Part shown: in pieces, positions 53,548-63,041 of the stretch
How the letters are laid out: every line of letters begins with the position of its first letter
Position numbering within the stretch: the stretch's first letter is position 1
Assembly (NCBI RefSeq): GCF_050409585.1
Contig: NZ_JBNUPE010000004.1
Span: 108,958-172,957, forward strand
Direction of reading: 5' to 3'
DNA length: 64,000 nt
Source of the DNA: Facklamia sp050409585
GTDB lineage: Bacteria; Bacillota; Bacilli; Lactobacillales; Aerococcaceae
The notes under the pieces: generated by a model
What the model saw: the letters and a program-made list of their open reading frames with translations, nothing else
The model's database searches: none
Told to the model about the DNA's origin: nothing
Program-made: the position numbers and the translations under genes

Positions 53548-53901
53548 TATATGTCTCCTTACATTCCATAAATCACGAAAACATTTTTTAATAATTATGC
53601 AAATAGAACTAAGTTATGAATAAAAAATTTTATAAGAAAAAGATTTAAATAAAGGTAATAGCTTTTCTCCTATTCTTTCTTCATAGCATATTTTGAAACT
53701 AATTGTAAAAAATATCCATTCTCTAAAGTTCTTTCTGATTTAGTAGGTGTTACATTGAGTAGAATGATATTATCGAGTGTCTTTACCTAATTGAATTATC
53801 AAAAGATCAGCGCTAAGAAAGATTTATTTAAATAGTCTTATTCAATTAATTAGATAGGAGAGCTACCGTTTAATAATAGATAAAACACCCTCTCTTTTTA
53901 T
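53548..53901. other. Intergenic region, no gene seen
   Basis: 354 AT-rich bases between lepB and glgP. No ORF with an RBS and no clear hairpin with a T-run was found; a weak promoter for lepB may lie near 53560-53620 on the minus strand. Confidence 0.5.
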
Positions 53902-56187
53902 TTATTCATCACCATAAGAGACCGGCAAATGCCAAATGGCATCATTATAGTCTCCAATGGTCCGATCACTTGAGAAGAAGCCAGAATTTGCAATATTAAC
54001 AACTGATTTTTGATACCAAGTGTCAATATCCTCATAGTCTCTTAGCATCTGTTCCTTAGTTGCAATATAGTCTTCTAAATCAATCAAAGTCATAAAATAA
54101 TCCTTATGAATTAACTCCTGATGCAGACGGTTTAAACGCTCTTCGTTACCAAAATACAACATACCATGGGAAACAATGAAGTCTACTAGAGGTTTGATCG
54201 TTTCTCTTTGATAATATTCATTGGATGAATAACCATTACTTTTATAGAGTTGAATAATTTCCTGACTTTCTTTTCCAAAAATATAGATATTATCTTGGCC
54301 AACTTTTTCAAAAATTTCAACATTAGCACCATCTAAGGTACCAATCGTTAGGGCACCGTTTGCCATAAATTTCATATTTCCTGTACCCGAAGCTTCTTTT
54401 GAAGCCAAGGAAATTTGTTCAGAAATGTCGGCTGCCGGAATAAGATAGGAAGCATTGGTAACATTATAATTTTCAACCATTATTACTTGTAAGTGTGGAG
54501 CAACCACCTTATCTAAACTAATCAATTGTGACAAAGTTAAGATAAGATGAATAATATCTTGTGCAATTGTATAGGCGGGTGCAGCTTTTCCTCCAAAAAT
54601 AACGGTAATAGGTGTTTCAGGAATATTCCCCTTTTTAATATCTAAATATTTATGAATTACCCATAAAGCATTCATCTGTTGTCGTTTATATTCGTGGAAT
54701 CGTTTGATTTGAATATCAATAATTGAGTGTTCATTAATTGTAATCTTCATTCGGTCTTGCAATCTTTTCTTCAACCGCATCTTGTTATTGTGTTTGATGG
54801 CTCTTAGTTTACTTAATGTGCGCTCATCGTCTTTAAAATCTATAAATTGTGAAAGATCAGCATTTCTATGCCAAAGCGTTCCGATTTTAAGGTCTAGATA
54901 TTCTGAAAGTTCCTTGTTAGCGTCCATTACCCAACGGCGGAAGGTGATGCCATTGGTCATATTGTGGAACTTGTCAGGATAGATCTCATAAAAAGGTTTT
55001 AAAGCCGTTGTTTTTAAGATTTCAGTATGTAATTCTGCGACACCGTTGACAGAAAAACCAAAGTGAATGGCTAAATGAGCCATGTGGACATAATTTGAAT
55101 TATCAATAATCCAAACTTCAGCCTGATCGGGATAGTGTTTTCTAATCACTTGGTCGAGCCGTTGAATAATATTGGCGATTTCTGGCATGATTAATTGAAT
55201 ATCATTGAAAGGCCAAGTTTCTAAGGCTTCGGCTAAAATAGTATGATTTGTAAAAGCAGTAATCTTAGTCACAATTTGATAGGCTTCTTCAAAGTCAATG
55301 CCTTCCTTCATTAAAAGGCGCACTAATTCAGGAATTATAAAGCTTGGATGGGTATCATTGATTTGAATAACGGCATAATCAGCTAAATCATGTAAATTGC
55401 TACCTTTTTCTTTAGCTTCATGTAGAACAAGTTGCGCTCCATTTGAAACCATAAAATATTGTTGATAAATCCGTAGCAATCTTCCTTCATGGTCTGAATC
55501 ATCAGGATAGAGGAAGAGTGTAAGGTTTTCTTTAATATTTGTCTTATCAAAATCAATTGAGTCTTCAGAAACAATAGACTCATTGACAGTGTCTAAATCA
55601 AATAGACGCAAGCGATTACGATGAGTTTGTTTATAACCTAAAACATCTAAGTCATACAGAGTTGATTTTAGAGTGAAAGAAGCATAGGGGACTTCGAAAG
55701 TCAGGTGAGATTTTTTAATCCAGTCTTGACCAGTTAACCATGCATCTGGCACGGTGTGTTGTTGATTATCAAAAAACTCTTGTTTGAATAAACCAAAATG
55801 ATAATTCAAGCCAATTCCATCACCATTAATCCCCATCTTGGTAATAGAATCGACGAAACAAGCAGCGAGTCTACCGAGGCCGCCGTTTCCTAAGGAAGGT
55901 TCTCTTTCAGCATGTTCTATGTCCATTAAGTTCTTTCCGTTAGCGATTAATTCGTTATTAATTTGATTGTAAATACCTAAATTAATTAAATTGTTACTCA
56001 ATACTTTTCCAATTAAGAATTCTGCAGAAAAGTAATAGAGTTTTCGCTTTTGGTCTTGATCTCGGTAGGGTAATCGGCGAGATTCATCTTTTACCACTTC
56101 CATTAATACGGTATATAGTTCTTTATTATCACAATCATAAACTTTTTTTTGAAAGAGGTCTTGAGTATAACGCTCTAGTAAAGTCAT
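53902..56187 (-). CDS. glgP: Glycogen/maltodextrin phosphorylase
   Basis: 761 residues, GT35. RKLYYFSAEFLIGK and EPSLGNGGLGRLAACFVDS at the N-terminus, HNMTNGITFRRW, and the PLP Lys in EASGTGNMKFMANGALTIGT near 615. Releases glucose-1-phosphate from alpha-glucans; a natural partner of the pullulanase at the window start. Minus strand GGAGA RBS precedes the ATG. A little shorter than typical GlgP (about 800). Confidence 0.96.
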   Translation of the reverse strand: MTLLERYTQDLFQKKVYDCDNKELYTVLMEVVKDESRRLPYRDQDQKRKLYYFSAEFLIGKVLSNNLINLGIYNQINNELIANGKNLMDIEHAEREPSLGNGGLGRLAACFVDSITKMGINGDGIGLNYHFGLFKQEFFDNQQHTVPDAWLTGQDWIKKSHLTFEVPYASFTLKSTLYDLDVLGYKQTHRNRLRLFDLDTVNESIVSEDSIDFDKTNIKENLTLFLYPDDSDHEGRLLRIYQQYFMVSNGAQLVLHEAKEKGSNLHDLADYAVIQINDTHPSFIIPELVRLLMKEGIDFEEAYQIVTKITAFTNHTILAEALETWPFNDIQLIMPEIANIIQRLDQVIRKHYPDQAEVWIIDNSNYVHMAHLAIHFGFSVNGVAELHTEILKTTALKPFYEIYPDKFHNMTNGITFRRWVMDANKELSEYLDLKIGTLWHRNADLSQFIDFKDDERTLSKLRAIKHNNKMRLKKRLQDRMKITINEHSIIDIQIKRFHEYKRQQMNALWVIHKYLDIKKGNIPETPITVIFGGKAAPAYTIAQDIIHLILTLSQLISLDKVVAPHLQVIMVENYNVTNASYLIPAADISEQISLASKEASGTGNMKFMANGALTIGTLDGANVEIFEKVGQDNIYIFGKESQEIIQLYKSNGYSSNEYYQRETIKPLVDFIVSHGMLYFGNEERLNRLHQELIHKDYFMTLIDLEDYIATKEQMLRDYEDIDTWYQKSVVNIANSGFFSSDRTIGDYNDAIWHLPVSYGDE

Positions 56188-56374
56188 AAGTTTCTCCTTT
56201 ATAGCGATTTATTGAAAAGAATCGTTTTATAACAAAATTCAAATATCCTTTTGTCTTCTTCATTATAAGTGAAAGGGCAATGACCTGCAATTTAATCTAC
56301 TACTGAATGGGACGAAAAAAGTCCCTATCCATCGATTAAAGCTGATGAATAGGGTGGAGTGTGAATATTTATAA

Positions 56375-57208
56375 TTAATTAATTTTTTTATACTTCTCTT
56401 CTAAGCGTGCCATCCACCAACCTAAAGCACTTCCTAATAAGAGCATGAGGCCGCAAATTGCATAGCCAGTAAGTTGAAAACTTGTGTATTCGGTTGGAAT
56501 GATCATAAAGGTAGATGCCAGAACAACACCGAAAATAAAGTGGAAGAACTTTGCATAGTAGCGGTCAAAAATTCTCTCAATTAGTTTAGACAAGAGCAGT
56601 ATTGTTAATAGACCACCAACTCCAATTGGAATAATTACAGTCAGGTCTAAACTTTTGAACCCATCAGACATTAGCTTGTACATGCCCATGTAAAGAATAA
56701 AATTTGAAGGGCTCAATCCCGGAATCAGAACTCCTAATGCAATCAAAGCACCTGCGATCATCCAAGTAAAGAAGTTTGCTGAAACCTGTCCGCCAAACCA
56801 TGATTGTCCAAATATAAGCAAACATAAGGCCGCAATAAAAGAAAGAACCATTACGATCAAATCTGACTGATTGCGTCCTTCTTGACTAGCTTCTTTCCAC
56901 AGTGAAGGAATCATACCCACTATGCATCCTACAAAAAACCACATGACATAAGTTTCATAATTTTCGAGAACATGGCTAACCCCGAAGGATAGGATGACTA
57001 TGCCAAACAGGGCACCTAAACCGACAGGTATGAAGAAAATGATGTTTTCAACGAAGTCTTTGGTGATATTAGCTAGAAAACGGATAATTCGTTCATATAA
57101 ACCAAAAATTGCCGCTAAAGCACCACCAGAGACTCCGGGTAAAATAAAGCCTGATCCAATGAACATGCCTTTGACAAAACGCCAAATCCAATCAATTGTT
57201 TTTTTCAT
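56375..57208 (-). CDS. DUF368 polyprenyl-phosphate translocase family
   Basis: 277 residues with eight or more membrane segments. Tandem family blocks GSGFILPGVSGGALAAIFG near residue 18 and GVLIPGLSPSNFILYMGMYK near 165. DUF368 members (PopT) have recently been linked to recycling of undecaprenyl phosphate across the membrane, a role shared with DedA proteins. ATG at 57208 has GGAGGG upstream; the ATG at 57229 is out of RBS range. Confidence 0.9.
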   Translation of the reverse strand: MKKTIDWIWRFVKGMFIGSGFILPGVSGGALAAIFGLYERIIRFLANITKDFVENIIFFIPVGLGALFGIVILSFGVSHVLENYETYVMWFFVGCIVGMIPSLWKEASQEGRNQSDLIVMVLSFIAALCLLIFGQSWFGGQVSANFFTWMIAGALIALGVLIPGLSPSNFILYMGMYKLMSDGFKSLDLTVIIPIGVGGLLTILLLSKLIERIFDRYYAKFFHFIFGVVLASTFMIIPTEYTSFQLTGYAICGLMLLLGSALGWWMARLEEKYKKIN

Positions 57209-57348
57209 AAATTGCCCTCCATAGTTCAATACTTTTTCAGTTTAGCCCTTCTTGGTAAAATTTTCAATGAAAGTTACCATGATGCTTGAGTAGGTCTTTT
57301 GAGGAATCTATTGTATAATAATATTAGTATGATATAGGAGGAAAAGTT

Positions 57349-57600
57349 ATGAACATAGTTTATTTTTCTGATAAATGTCCGAATACGGAGGCTTTTATTA
57401 GCCGCTTAGATCAAATGGAAGTGAGCTACGAAGCAGTCAATATAACTGATTCAATGAAGAATTTAAAAGAGTTTCTTAAATTAAGAGATAGTCGTAATGA
57501 ATTCGATGAAGTTAAAAAAAATGGCAATGTGGGTATTCCTGTTTTATATTCTGAGGATCGGTTAATCTATGATTTGGATACAATTAATGAAAAAAAGTAA
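57349..57600 (+). CDS. Glutaredoxin-like small protein
   Basis: 83 residues. FSDKCPNTEAFISRLDQM with a single Cys at about 10 (CPNT), and VGIPVLYSEDRLIYD with a cis-Pro. This is a monothiol glutaredoxin-like fold, without GSH-binding certainty. AGGAGG precedes the ATG and a TATAAT lies near 57313. Its end overlaps the next gene by fourteen bases. Confidence 0.8.
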   Translation: MNIVYFSDKCPNTEAFISRLDQMEVSYEAVNITDSMKNLKEFLKLRDSRNEFDEVKKNGNVGIPVLYSEDRLIYDLDTINEKK

Positions 57601-58867
57601 ACAAGTCTTCAAGAGAATAGTTATAAGTATTACCTTCATTATTTTCAGCCTCTTTTTAAGACTGCCGACTAGCCACGCCCAAACGGAGTCTGATTTTTAT
57701 GACATGTCTATTGAGATAGTAAATGACTTAACAACTGAAGTTAGTGATCAAGAAGATCAACAGTTACGAACCTTAAAAGATTCCTTAACAGAGTTTGATG
57801 TGGAGTATAAAGTAGAACAATTGGCTAAGAAATATGATCTAGAACCTAAAAGAACGACCCTCGATTTAGAAGAAAATTACCGTATGGAGTCCTTCCTTTT
57901 AAGAGAAGATGCCCCATATGGTATGGAATTAATTGCTATCTATCAAGTCGATCAGTTAGTCTATCTAGCCAGTCAATATTATGGGGCCCTCGAATTTATT
58001 GAAGAACAAAATCAATCCATTGAAATAGCTCGTGCTGTTGCCAAAGATTTTCAAATAATGGCCAGTCTGCAAGGGAATATTATGGAAGATGACGGCCTGT
58101 TAGTAGAAGTATCGTCTAAAGACAAGCAAGATGACTATCGTTTAGCTTATTTTAGAGAGCAAGCGGTTTTATCAGACTATCTGATCAATGAATTTTTAAA
58201 AAGCCAAAAGATTGAGGGCATCAATTCTCAACTAACCCTTGAATTAGCAGAAAAGAAAGAAATTCCTGATCCAACAGATGAAAAGTCAGAGGATTTAGAA
58301 GACGATAAGCGTCCTCTAGAAGAGAAATTAAAGGGCATGATACCCGCTTCCTTAGCTGAGTCTGAAATAGTTGCATTTGATGACTATCAAGATAATATTA
58401 TAAGTCTTGAAGATCAAATTAAGCTTTATCAATCAAGAATCCAGACAGAGATTACGGCTGATAATTTTTCTCGAGAATCTATTATCGAGCAATTAGGACA
58501 AGCAAGTAAGAGTAAAAAGCAAGATAACTTAGAGTCGGACGAATATTACTTTCTTTCTAAAAATAATTTAGTCTATCTTAACTTTATTTATAGTGAAGAA
58601 CAATTGTTGCAAGCTAATTTCCATTATTTCGATGAAAATTGTTTTAAAGAAGGTAAAGATTTCCAGTCTCTGCTAACAGATTATGAAAACAATGGTTCTA
58701 TCACAGTAGCAGAAATTGAAGAAGACCTCGGTTCAGCTGATAGTGCGGCATATTATATGATGACTGGCTTTTCTTATTATTCATGGGTGAGCTTTTCGGA
58801 TAATATCCGCCAATTAATTGCAAGTATACAACAAGATCAAATTATTAATCTTCAAATTGATGAATAA
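57587..58867 (+). CDS. Secreted protein of unknown function
   Basis: 426 residues. Signal peptide (KKSKQVFKRIVISITF through LPTSHA, cleaved near residue 27). The rest is hydrophilic and acidic, with long helical stretches and repeated SED/DED clusters, one Cys, no enzyme motif I know. Start ATG at 57587 overlaps the glutaredoxin-like gene; no strong RBS, so coupled translation is likely. Confidence 0.75.
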   Translation: MKKSKQVFKRIVISITFIIFSLFLRLPTSHAQTESDFYDMSIEIVNDLTTEVSDQEDQQLRTLKDSLTEFDVEYKVEQLAKKYDLEPKRTTLDLEENYRMESFLLREDAPYGMELIAIYQVDQLVYLASQYYGALEFIEEQNQSIEIARAVAKDFQIMASLQGNIMEDDGLLVEVSSKDKQDDYRLAYFREQAVLSDYLINEFLKSQKIEGINSQLTLELAEKKEIPDPTDEKSEDLEDDKRPLEEKLKGMIPASLAESEIVAFDDYQDNIISLEDQIKLYQSRIQTEITADNFSRESIIEQLGQASKSKKQDNLESDEYYFLSKNNLVYLNFIYSEEQLLQANFHYFDENCFKEGKDFQSLLTDYENNGSITVAEIEEDLGSADSAAYYMMTGFSYYSWVSFSDNIRQLIASIQQDQIINLQIDE

Positions 58868-58903
58868 AATCACTAATTATCACACACAGGAAGAAGGATC
58901 AAA

Positions 58904-59311
58904 GTGGATCAAACAACAATTAATTCTTTGATGGAACAAGCTCGTGAAGCAGTAAAAAGAGCCTATTGCCCATACTCAAATTTTCCCGTTGGAGCAGCAT
59001 TGTTAACTAAGGACGGCAAAGTTTATACAGGTGTTAATATTGAAAATGTGTCCTTTGGTGCTACTAATTGTGCAGAGCGCTCAGCAATCTTTACGGCTGT
59101 ATCCGAAGGATACCGTCCAGGTTTTATTGAGGCAATTGCAGTAGCAGGGGATACGGAAGACTTTTTAATGCCTTGCTCAATTTGCCGTCAAGTATTGGTA
59201 GAAATGGCAGAGCCTGACACTCCTGTCTATTTAACACGTAAGGACCAATCCATCTATCAAACAACAGTCAGTGAACTTGTACCAATGGCTTTCCAAAGCC
59301 TAGATATGTAA
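58904..59311 (+). CDS. cdd: Cytidine deaminase
   Basis: 135 residues. YSNFPVGAALL, NCAERSAIF with the catalytic Glu, and PCSICRQVL zinc Cys pair. GTG start at 58904 with AAGAAGG upstream. Confidence 0.96.
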   Translation: MDQTTINSLMEQAREAVKRAYCPYSNFPVGAALLTKDGKVYTGVNIENVSFGATNCAERSAIFTAVSEGYRPGFIEAIAVAGDTEDFLMPCSICRQVLVEMAEPDTPVYLTRKDQSIYQTTVSELVPMAFQSLDM

Positions 59312-59331
59312 AAAATACAGGAGGAATTATA

Positions 59332-59721
59332 ATGACACAAAAATTGTTACATACTTGCTATCGAATTAAAGATAGAAAAGCGAGCTTGACTTTCTATACG
59401 GAAGTTTTTGATTTTAAAGTGATGCGTGATCGTCGCTTTCCAGAACATCAGTTCGATTTGCTTTATTTACAAGTTCCTGGATCAGATTTTGAATTAGAAT
59501 TAACCTATAACTATGACTCGGAAGGCTATACTATCGGAGATGGATTCTCTCACATGGCTATTGGAGTGGATAATCTTCAAGCGCAACATCAAAAATGTAA
59601 GGAAGCTGGTTACGAAACAACAGAGCTCAAAGGACTTCCAGGTCAAAAAGCTTCTTACTTCTTTGTATCTGACCCTGATGGCTATCGACTGGAAGTGATG
59701 GATAATAAACAATTAGCTTAA
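59332..59721 (+). CDS. gloA: Glyoxalase I family protein
   Basis: 129 residues. KLLHTCYRIKDRKASLTFYT, FELELTYNYDSEGYTIGDGF with metal Glu/His pattern, and SDPDGYRLEVMDN. Metal ligands fit lactoylglutathione lyase. AGGAGG precedes the ATG. The prophage integrase begins just downstream. Confidence 0.93.
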   Translation: MTQKLLHTCYRIKDRKASLTFYTEVFDFKVMRDRRFPEHQFDLLYLQVPGSDFELELTYNYDSEGYTIGDGFSHMAIGVDNLQAQHQKCKEAGYETTELKGLPGQKASYFFVSDPDGYRLEVMDNKQLA

Positions 59722-59782
59722 TACCAATGTTTGATTAAAGTTAAATGGATATAAATAATCAAAAGGGGCAAAAAAGGGGCAA
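59722..59782. other. Probable left prophage junction
   Basis: The boundary between gloA and the minus-strand integrase. Contains the repeated block AAAAGGGGCA twice (59761-59781). One att core should lie here; the other end is outside the window, so the exact core cannot be set. Confidence 0.45.
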
Positions 59783-60862
59783 TTAGAAAAGTTTGTTAAG
59801 CTTGTTTTTAGCCTCTTTTGTCATTTTTTCAGAAACGTGTGTATACACTTTTAAAGTCGTTTTAGGGTTTGAGTGCCCCACTCTTTCCATTATATATTTG
59901 ATCGGAAAACCTTGTTCAGCAAGCAAAGAGATATGTGTGTGTCTAAAAACATGAGAAGATAGTTTAGGATCTATTGTTTTTAAAAGATGCTGCAAGTAAG
60001 TATAGGTTATAGGTCCATTATGTTTGCTTGCAAAAATATAAGTTGCTTCATCACCAAAATTGATATGATTGTATTGAATTCTTTTTTTAAATATTTCATC
60101 TATTCTGTCTGTGCTATCTATTACTCGATTAGAACTGTTATTTTTAGTTTTTACAACTTTGTTAGTCATTCTTTCAATCGACTTGTTTATGTGAATTTTT
60201 CCATCTTTATAATCATCTTCTGTCAACGCTCTTAATTCGCCTATTCGCATACCTGTTAAAATTTGAACCTCAACAACATCTGCATAGAGATCACTTATGT
60301 TTTCTCTTAATCGTTTAATCAAATCAGGAATATCTTTGCTATCTATAAAAGGAGTGCGTTTGGAAGTATCTTCTTTTATAAAGATATCGCTAAAGCCATT
60401 GATCAACGGAATTTCATATTGATTTCTAGCATATTTTAAAGCAGATCCAATCATTGCTTTAATACTTATCGCCGTCAGAGCAGACAAATTTTTATCGTAT
60501 TGAACACGATCTATTATCGTTTGAATGTCCTTAACAGACATTTTATCAACCATATAATTATATTCTGGATAATTTTTTATATGACGTTTATAAAAACCAT
60601 AATTTTTTATATAAGTTGAGTGCGCCCAATGTTTCTTTTTAAAATCAATGTATTCTTTAATTAATTTACCAAACCTAATTTTTTCTGGGGTTGGTATTTG
60701 ATTTCTAGCTATTTTATCATTTAATAATTTCGTAGCTTGTTTCTTTGCTTGAGCAGATTTACTGGTTAAAGTAACAGAGACTTTTTTATTTTTTCCAGTT
60801 TTTTCATCAAGGTATCGCTCACAAAATTTATACTTTCCGTTGGGTAAATCTTCAACCCACAT
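59783..60862 (-). CDS. int: Tyrosine-type phage integrase
   Basis: 359 residues. AP2-like/N-terminal SAM-like part, then catalytic Arg in TGMRIGELRALT, HVFRHTHISLLAEQG, VGHSNPKTT and the Tyr in LKVYTHVSEKM. ATG at 60862 has AAAGGAG upstream; the in-frame start at 60880 does not. It is the outermost gene and faces the junction, as usual for Siphoviridae-like lysogeny modules. Confidence 0.95.
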   Translation of the reverse strand: MWVEDLPNGKYKFCERYLDEKTGKNKKVSVTLTSKSAQAKKQATKLLNDKIARNQIPTPEKIRFGKLIKEYIDFKKKHWAHSTYIKNYGFYKRHIKNYPEYNYMVDKMSVKDIQTIIDRVQYDKNLSALTAISIKAMIGSALKYARNQYEIPLINGFSDIFIKEDTSKRTPFIDSKDIPDLIKRLRENISDLYADVVEVQILTGMRIGELRALTEDDYKDGKIHINKSIERMTNKVVKTKNNSSNRVIDSTDRIDEIFKKRIQYNHINFGDEATYIFASKHNGPITYTYLQHLLKTIDPKLSSHVFRHTHISLLAEQGFPIKYIMERVGHSNPKTTLKVYTHVSEKMTKEAKNKLNKLF

Positions 60863-60881
60863 GGTTAATTCTCCTTTCATT

Positions 60882-60985
60882 TGGTATAATAGGGTACAGA
60901 AAAGACACCCTTTAAACAGGGGCTTTTCGTATTTATCAAACGTGCACCGTGAACCTGGGGAGGGGAACGGTGTATTTTTATAATT
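60882..60985 (+). ncRNA. Candidate small RNA divergent from int
   Basis: Extended -10 TGGTATAAT (60882-60890) on the plus strand, then about 85 bases ending in a CACCGT/ACGGTG hairpin and T-run near 60979. Inside, AAAAGACACCC..GGGGCTTTT can form another stem. No ORF longer than a few codons. Identity unknown. Confidence 0.35.
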
Positions 60986-61274
60986 AAATTACAGTAAATA
61001 TCGTTAAAATAATGCTCAATTTTATCTAGACACCTTCTAAAAAAACTAGACACCTCATAAATTTTAAACTAGACACCTAGACGCGAAATAGACACTTCAT
61101 AGACACCTCTTGTCCTTATTGCGATAGGGTTTCGGGGTATCCTGTCTATAGTGTCTATATTTTTTATTATACAGTATGATATATAGTAATAGCATATATA
61201 TGAGGGGTATATACCATGCTATAGAGCATATATAGTGTTGGTAGACAAAACTAGACACCAATAAATAATTAAAA
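60986..61274. repeat. Cluster of TAGACACC motifs
   Basis: CTAGACACCT at 61026, 61046 and 61069; ATAGACACTT at 61088; ATAGACACCT at 61099; CTAGACACCA at 61251, plus a partial CTAGACG at 61077 and an inverted TAGTGTCTA near 61149. Spacings are 20, 23, 19, 11 and then a long AT-rich interval. No gene in the region. Confidence 0.6.
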
Positions 61275-61898
61275 TTATTTTGGATCGTAGGTAAATCCTT
61301 GCGGATTGCCTGTCAATTTAGAAGAGTTCAAAATGAACTGAACTTGGGCGGAAGGCTCGAACAAGACATATCCAATCGAAGCTTTAACTGTTTTATTAGG
61401 AAGGACATCTTTATCTCCAATCGCTACACTTTCTTGGTCCTTGGCATTTGCTAATTGACCGTTGGCACCTAAAAGGACTTCCACCGTAGCTCCTGATTGC
61501 TGCTGAGCTGTAAAGTCTCCGACAAATGCCATCCAAGGGCTAACAGGATTTTTAGTTTTATTAGTAAACTCCATATCAATTACTAGTACCTTTTTATCAG
61601 GAAACATTGCATTATCAACTACATACATTTCTCTTATATTGTATAAAGCATTTGGTGTTTCATAGAGCTGTTTGTTATAACCAAGGTCTTTTAGTTCTTC
61701 GTTGATTTCACTGACTCTTTCATTTAAAGGTTCTAGTTTCTTCATCATTTCTTCTTGCAGTTTATTAGCTTCCATATTGATTTCTTGAAGTTCTGTTAAT
61801 AATTCATCAATTCTCTCTTGATCAGGATTTTCCTCTGCATAGACTGGAGCGCCGCTTAGTAAAAAGCTACAAGTTATTGTTAATAGTATTTTTTTCAT
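61275..61898 (-). CDS. Exported DUF5067 domain protein
   Basis: 207 residues. Signal peptide MKKILLTITCSFLLSGA (cleaved near VYA-EE at 21), a coiled-coil stretch of about 50 residues rich in Leu and Glu, then a DUF5067-like beta domain (MEFTNKTKNPVSPWMAFVGDF). Common in prophages and integrative elements near the repressor. GGAGGAGA precedes the ATG. Confidence 0.85.
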   Translation of the reverse strand: MKKILLTITCSFLLSGAPVYAEENPDQERIDELLTELQEINMEANKLQEEMMKKLEPLNERVSEINEELKDLGYNKQLYETPNALYNIREMYVVDNAMFPDKKVLVIDMEFTNKTKNPVSPWMAFVGDFTAQQQSGATVEVLLGANGQLANAKDQESVAIGDKDVLPNKTVKASIGYVLFEPSAQVQFILNSSKLTGNPQGFTYDPK

Positions 61899-61992
61899 TT
61901 TGATCTCCTCCTAAAATTGATATAATTTTCTTAAGATATATGACCCTCAGGGTAGCCACTCAACAAGTCATCAGCTTGCGAGTGGTGTTTTT

Positions 61993-62631
61993 TTATTTAA
62001 TAACTTTCCCTAAAATTGTAAAATCATCTTTATCAGTAAGAACAATATCTTCGTATTTGTCGTTGAGTGATTGTAATCTGATATCTCCATTTTTCTTAAA
62101 TTTCTTCATAGTGACACCACCGTTTAAAACGAATATACCTATTTCTCCGTTTTCTAAAGAAGGTTGCTTTTTGTAAGTAACAATATCTCCGTCATGATAA
62201 AGATCTTCCATTGAGTCTCCGTTTACCAATAATCTTACTGTTAGACTGTCGCTTATGATTGGAGCAACCTGTTCTCCTATTAGTGGATCACCGGCTGCCG
62301 TTTGACCATAATATTCTAATTCTGATTTTTGTTCTTGCAATTGTTGTTCAGCAAAAGAATAAACTTTATTTTGCCTTGGCTCGTTTAGTTGGTTGTATAA
62401 ATAGGTAATATCATTTGATATATTTCCACCGAATAAAATAGTTTCAACATCAGTCTCAAAGATTTCAGCCAGTTTTTCAACTTCTTCTATCTTTGGGTAT
62501 CTTTCACCCGAAATCCATCTTGAAACTGAGGATTTAGTTTTACCCATTTTTTCGCCCAATTCTTCCATTGTCATTGCTTTTTGTTTTCTATAATAGTCAA
62601 CCATTTGACCAAATATGATTTTGCTTTTCAT
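61993..62631 (-). CDS. CI-like S24 phage repressor
   Basis: 212 residues. N-terminal XRE helix-turn-helix (about 5-60: GQMVDYYRKQKAMTMEELG, KTKSSVSRWISGERYP), a central linker and a C-terminal S24 peptidase domain with Ala-Gly cleavage site in TAAGDPL, Ser in LLVNGDSMED and Lys in GVTMKKF. RBS GGGAGGTG before the ATG at 62631; the frame open upstream is intergenic. Autocleavage after DNA damage would induce the element. Confidence 0.94.
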   Translation of the reverse strand: MKSKIIFGQMVDYYRKQKAMTMEELGEKMGKTKSSVSRWISGERYPKIEEVEKLAEIFETDVETILFGGNISNDITYLYNQLNEPRQNKVYSFAEQQLQEQKSELEYYGQTAAGDPLIGEQVAPIISDSLTVRLLVNGDSMEDLYHDGDIVTYKKQPSLENGEIGIFVLNGGVTMKKFKKNGDIRLQSLNDKYEDIVLTDKDDFTILGKVIK

Positions 62632-62687
62632 TTTACACCTCCCAACATCTACATTATATACACAAAATATTTTAAAGTAAACAAAAA

Positions 62688-62740
62688 GTTGACAAAAATA
62701 CAATTTAAAAGTTGACAAAAATACAACTTTTTTGTATTAT
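62688..62740 (+). promoter_or_regulatory. Early promoter with two operator copies
   Basis: GTTGACAAAAATACAA occurs at 62688 and again at 62711, 23 bases apart, each with GTTG/CAAC ends. The second supplies the -35 TTGACA (62712-62717), followed after 17 bases by TATTAT (62735-62740). A third copy, with one base changed, lies at 62989-63005 inside the next gene. Confidence 0.75.
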
Positions 62741-62769
62741 GTATTTAAGGTCAAGAAAGGAGGAAAAAA

Positions 62770-63027
62770 ATGGAACAAAAAACATATGAACCTTTAGATA
62801 GTTTAATTGAAAGGAAAGGCCTTAAATATAAGTTTGTTGCTGATGAATTAGGCATATCTCAACAACGATTGTACGGAATGAGATTAAATCCTAAATCAAT
62901 AAGTGTTGAGCAGATGGAAAAAATGGCAAACGTTTTAAGTGTTTCTTTTATGGATATTTATAAAATCCAAAAAAAATTTAGAGAAGAAGTTGACAAAAAT
63001 GCAACGAACAAGCCACAACCATCCTAG
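62770..63027 (+). CDS. Cro-like XRE regulator
   Basis: 85 residues, helix-turn-helix (LKYKFVADELGISQQRLYGM, SVEQMEKMANVLSVS). First gene of the rightward early operon. AAAGGAGG precedes the ATG. The third operator copy is read here as EVDKNATN. Confidence 0.9.
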   Translation: MEQKTYEPLDSLIERKGLKYKFVADELGISQQRLYGMRLNPKSISVEQMEKMANVLSVSFMDIYKIQKKFREEVDKNATNKPQPS

Positions 63028-63041
63028 AAAGGAGAAAGAGA

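Noticed and set aside
53548..53901. Hidden gene between lepB and glgP
   Set aside because: No frame with RBS or protein-like composition was found.
60986..61274. CRISPR array
   Set aside because: The repeat unit is only about 10 bases, spacing is irregular, and no cas gene is present.
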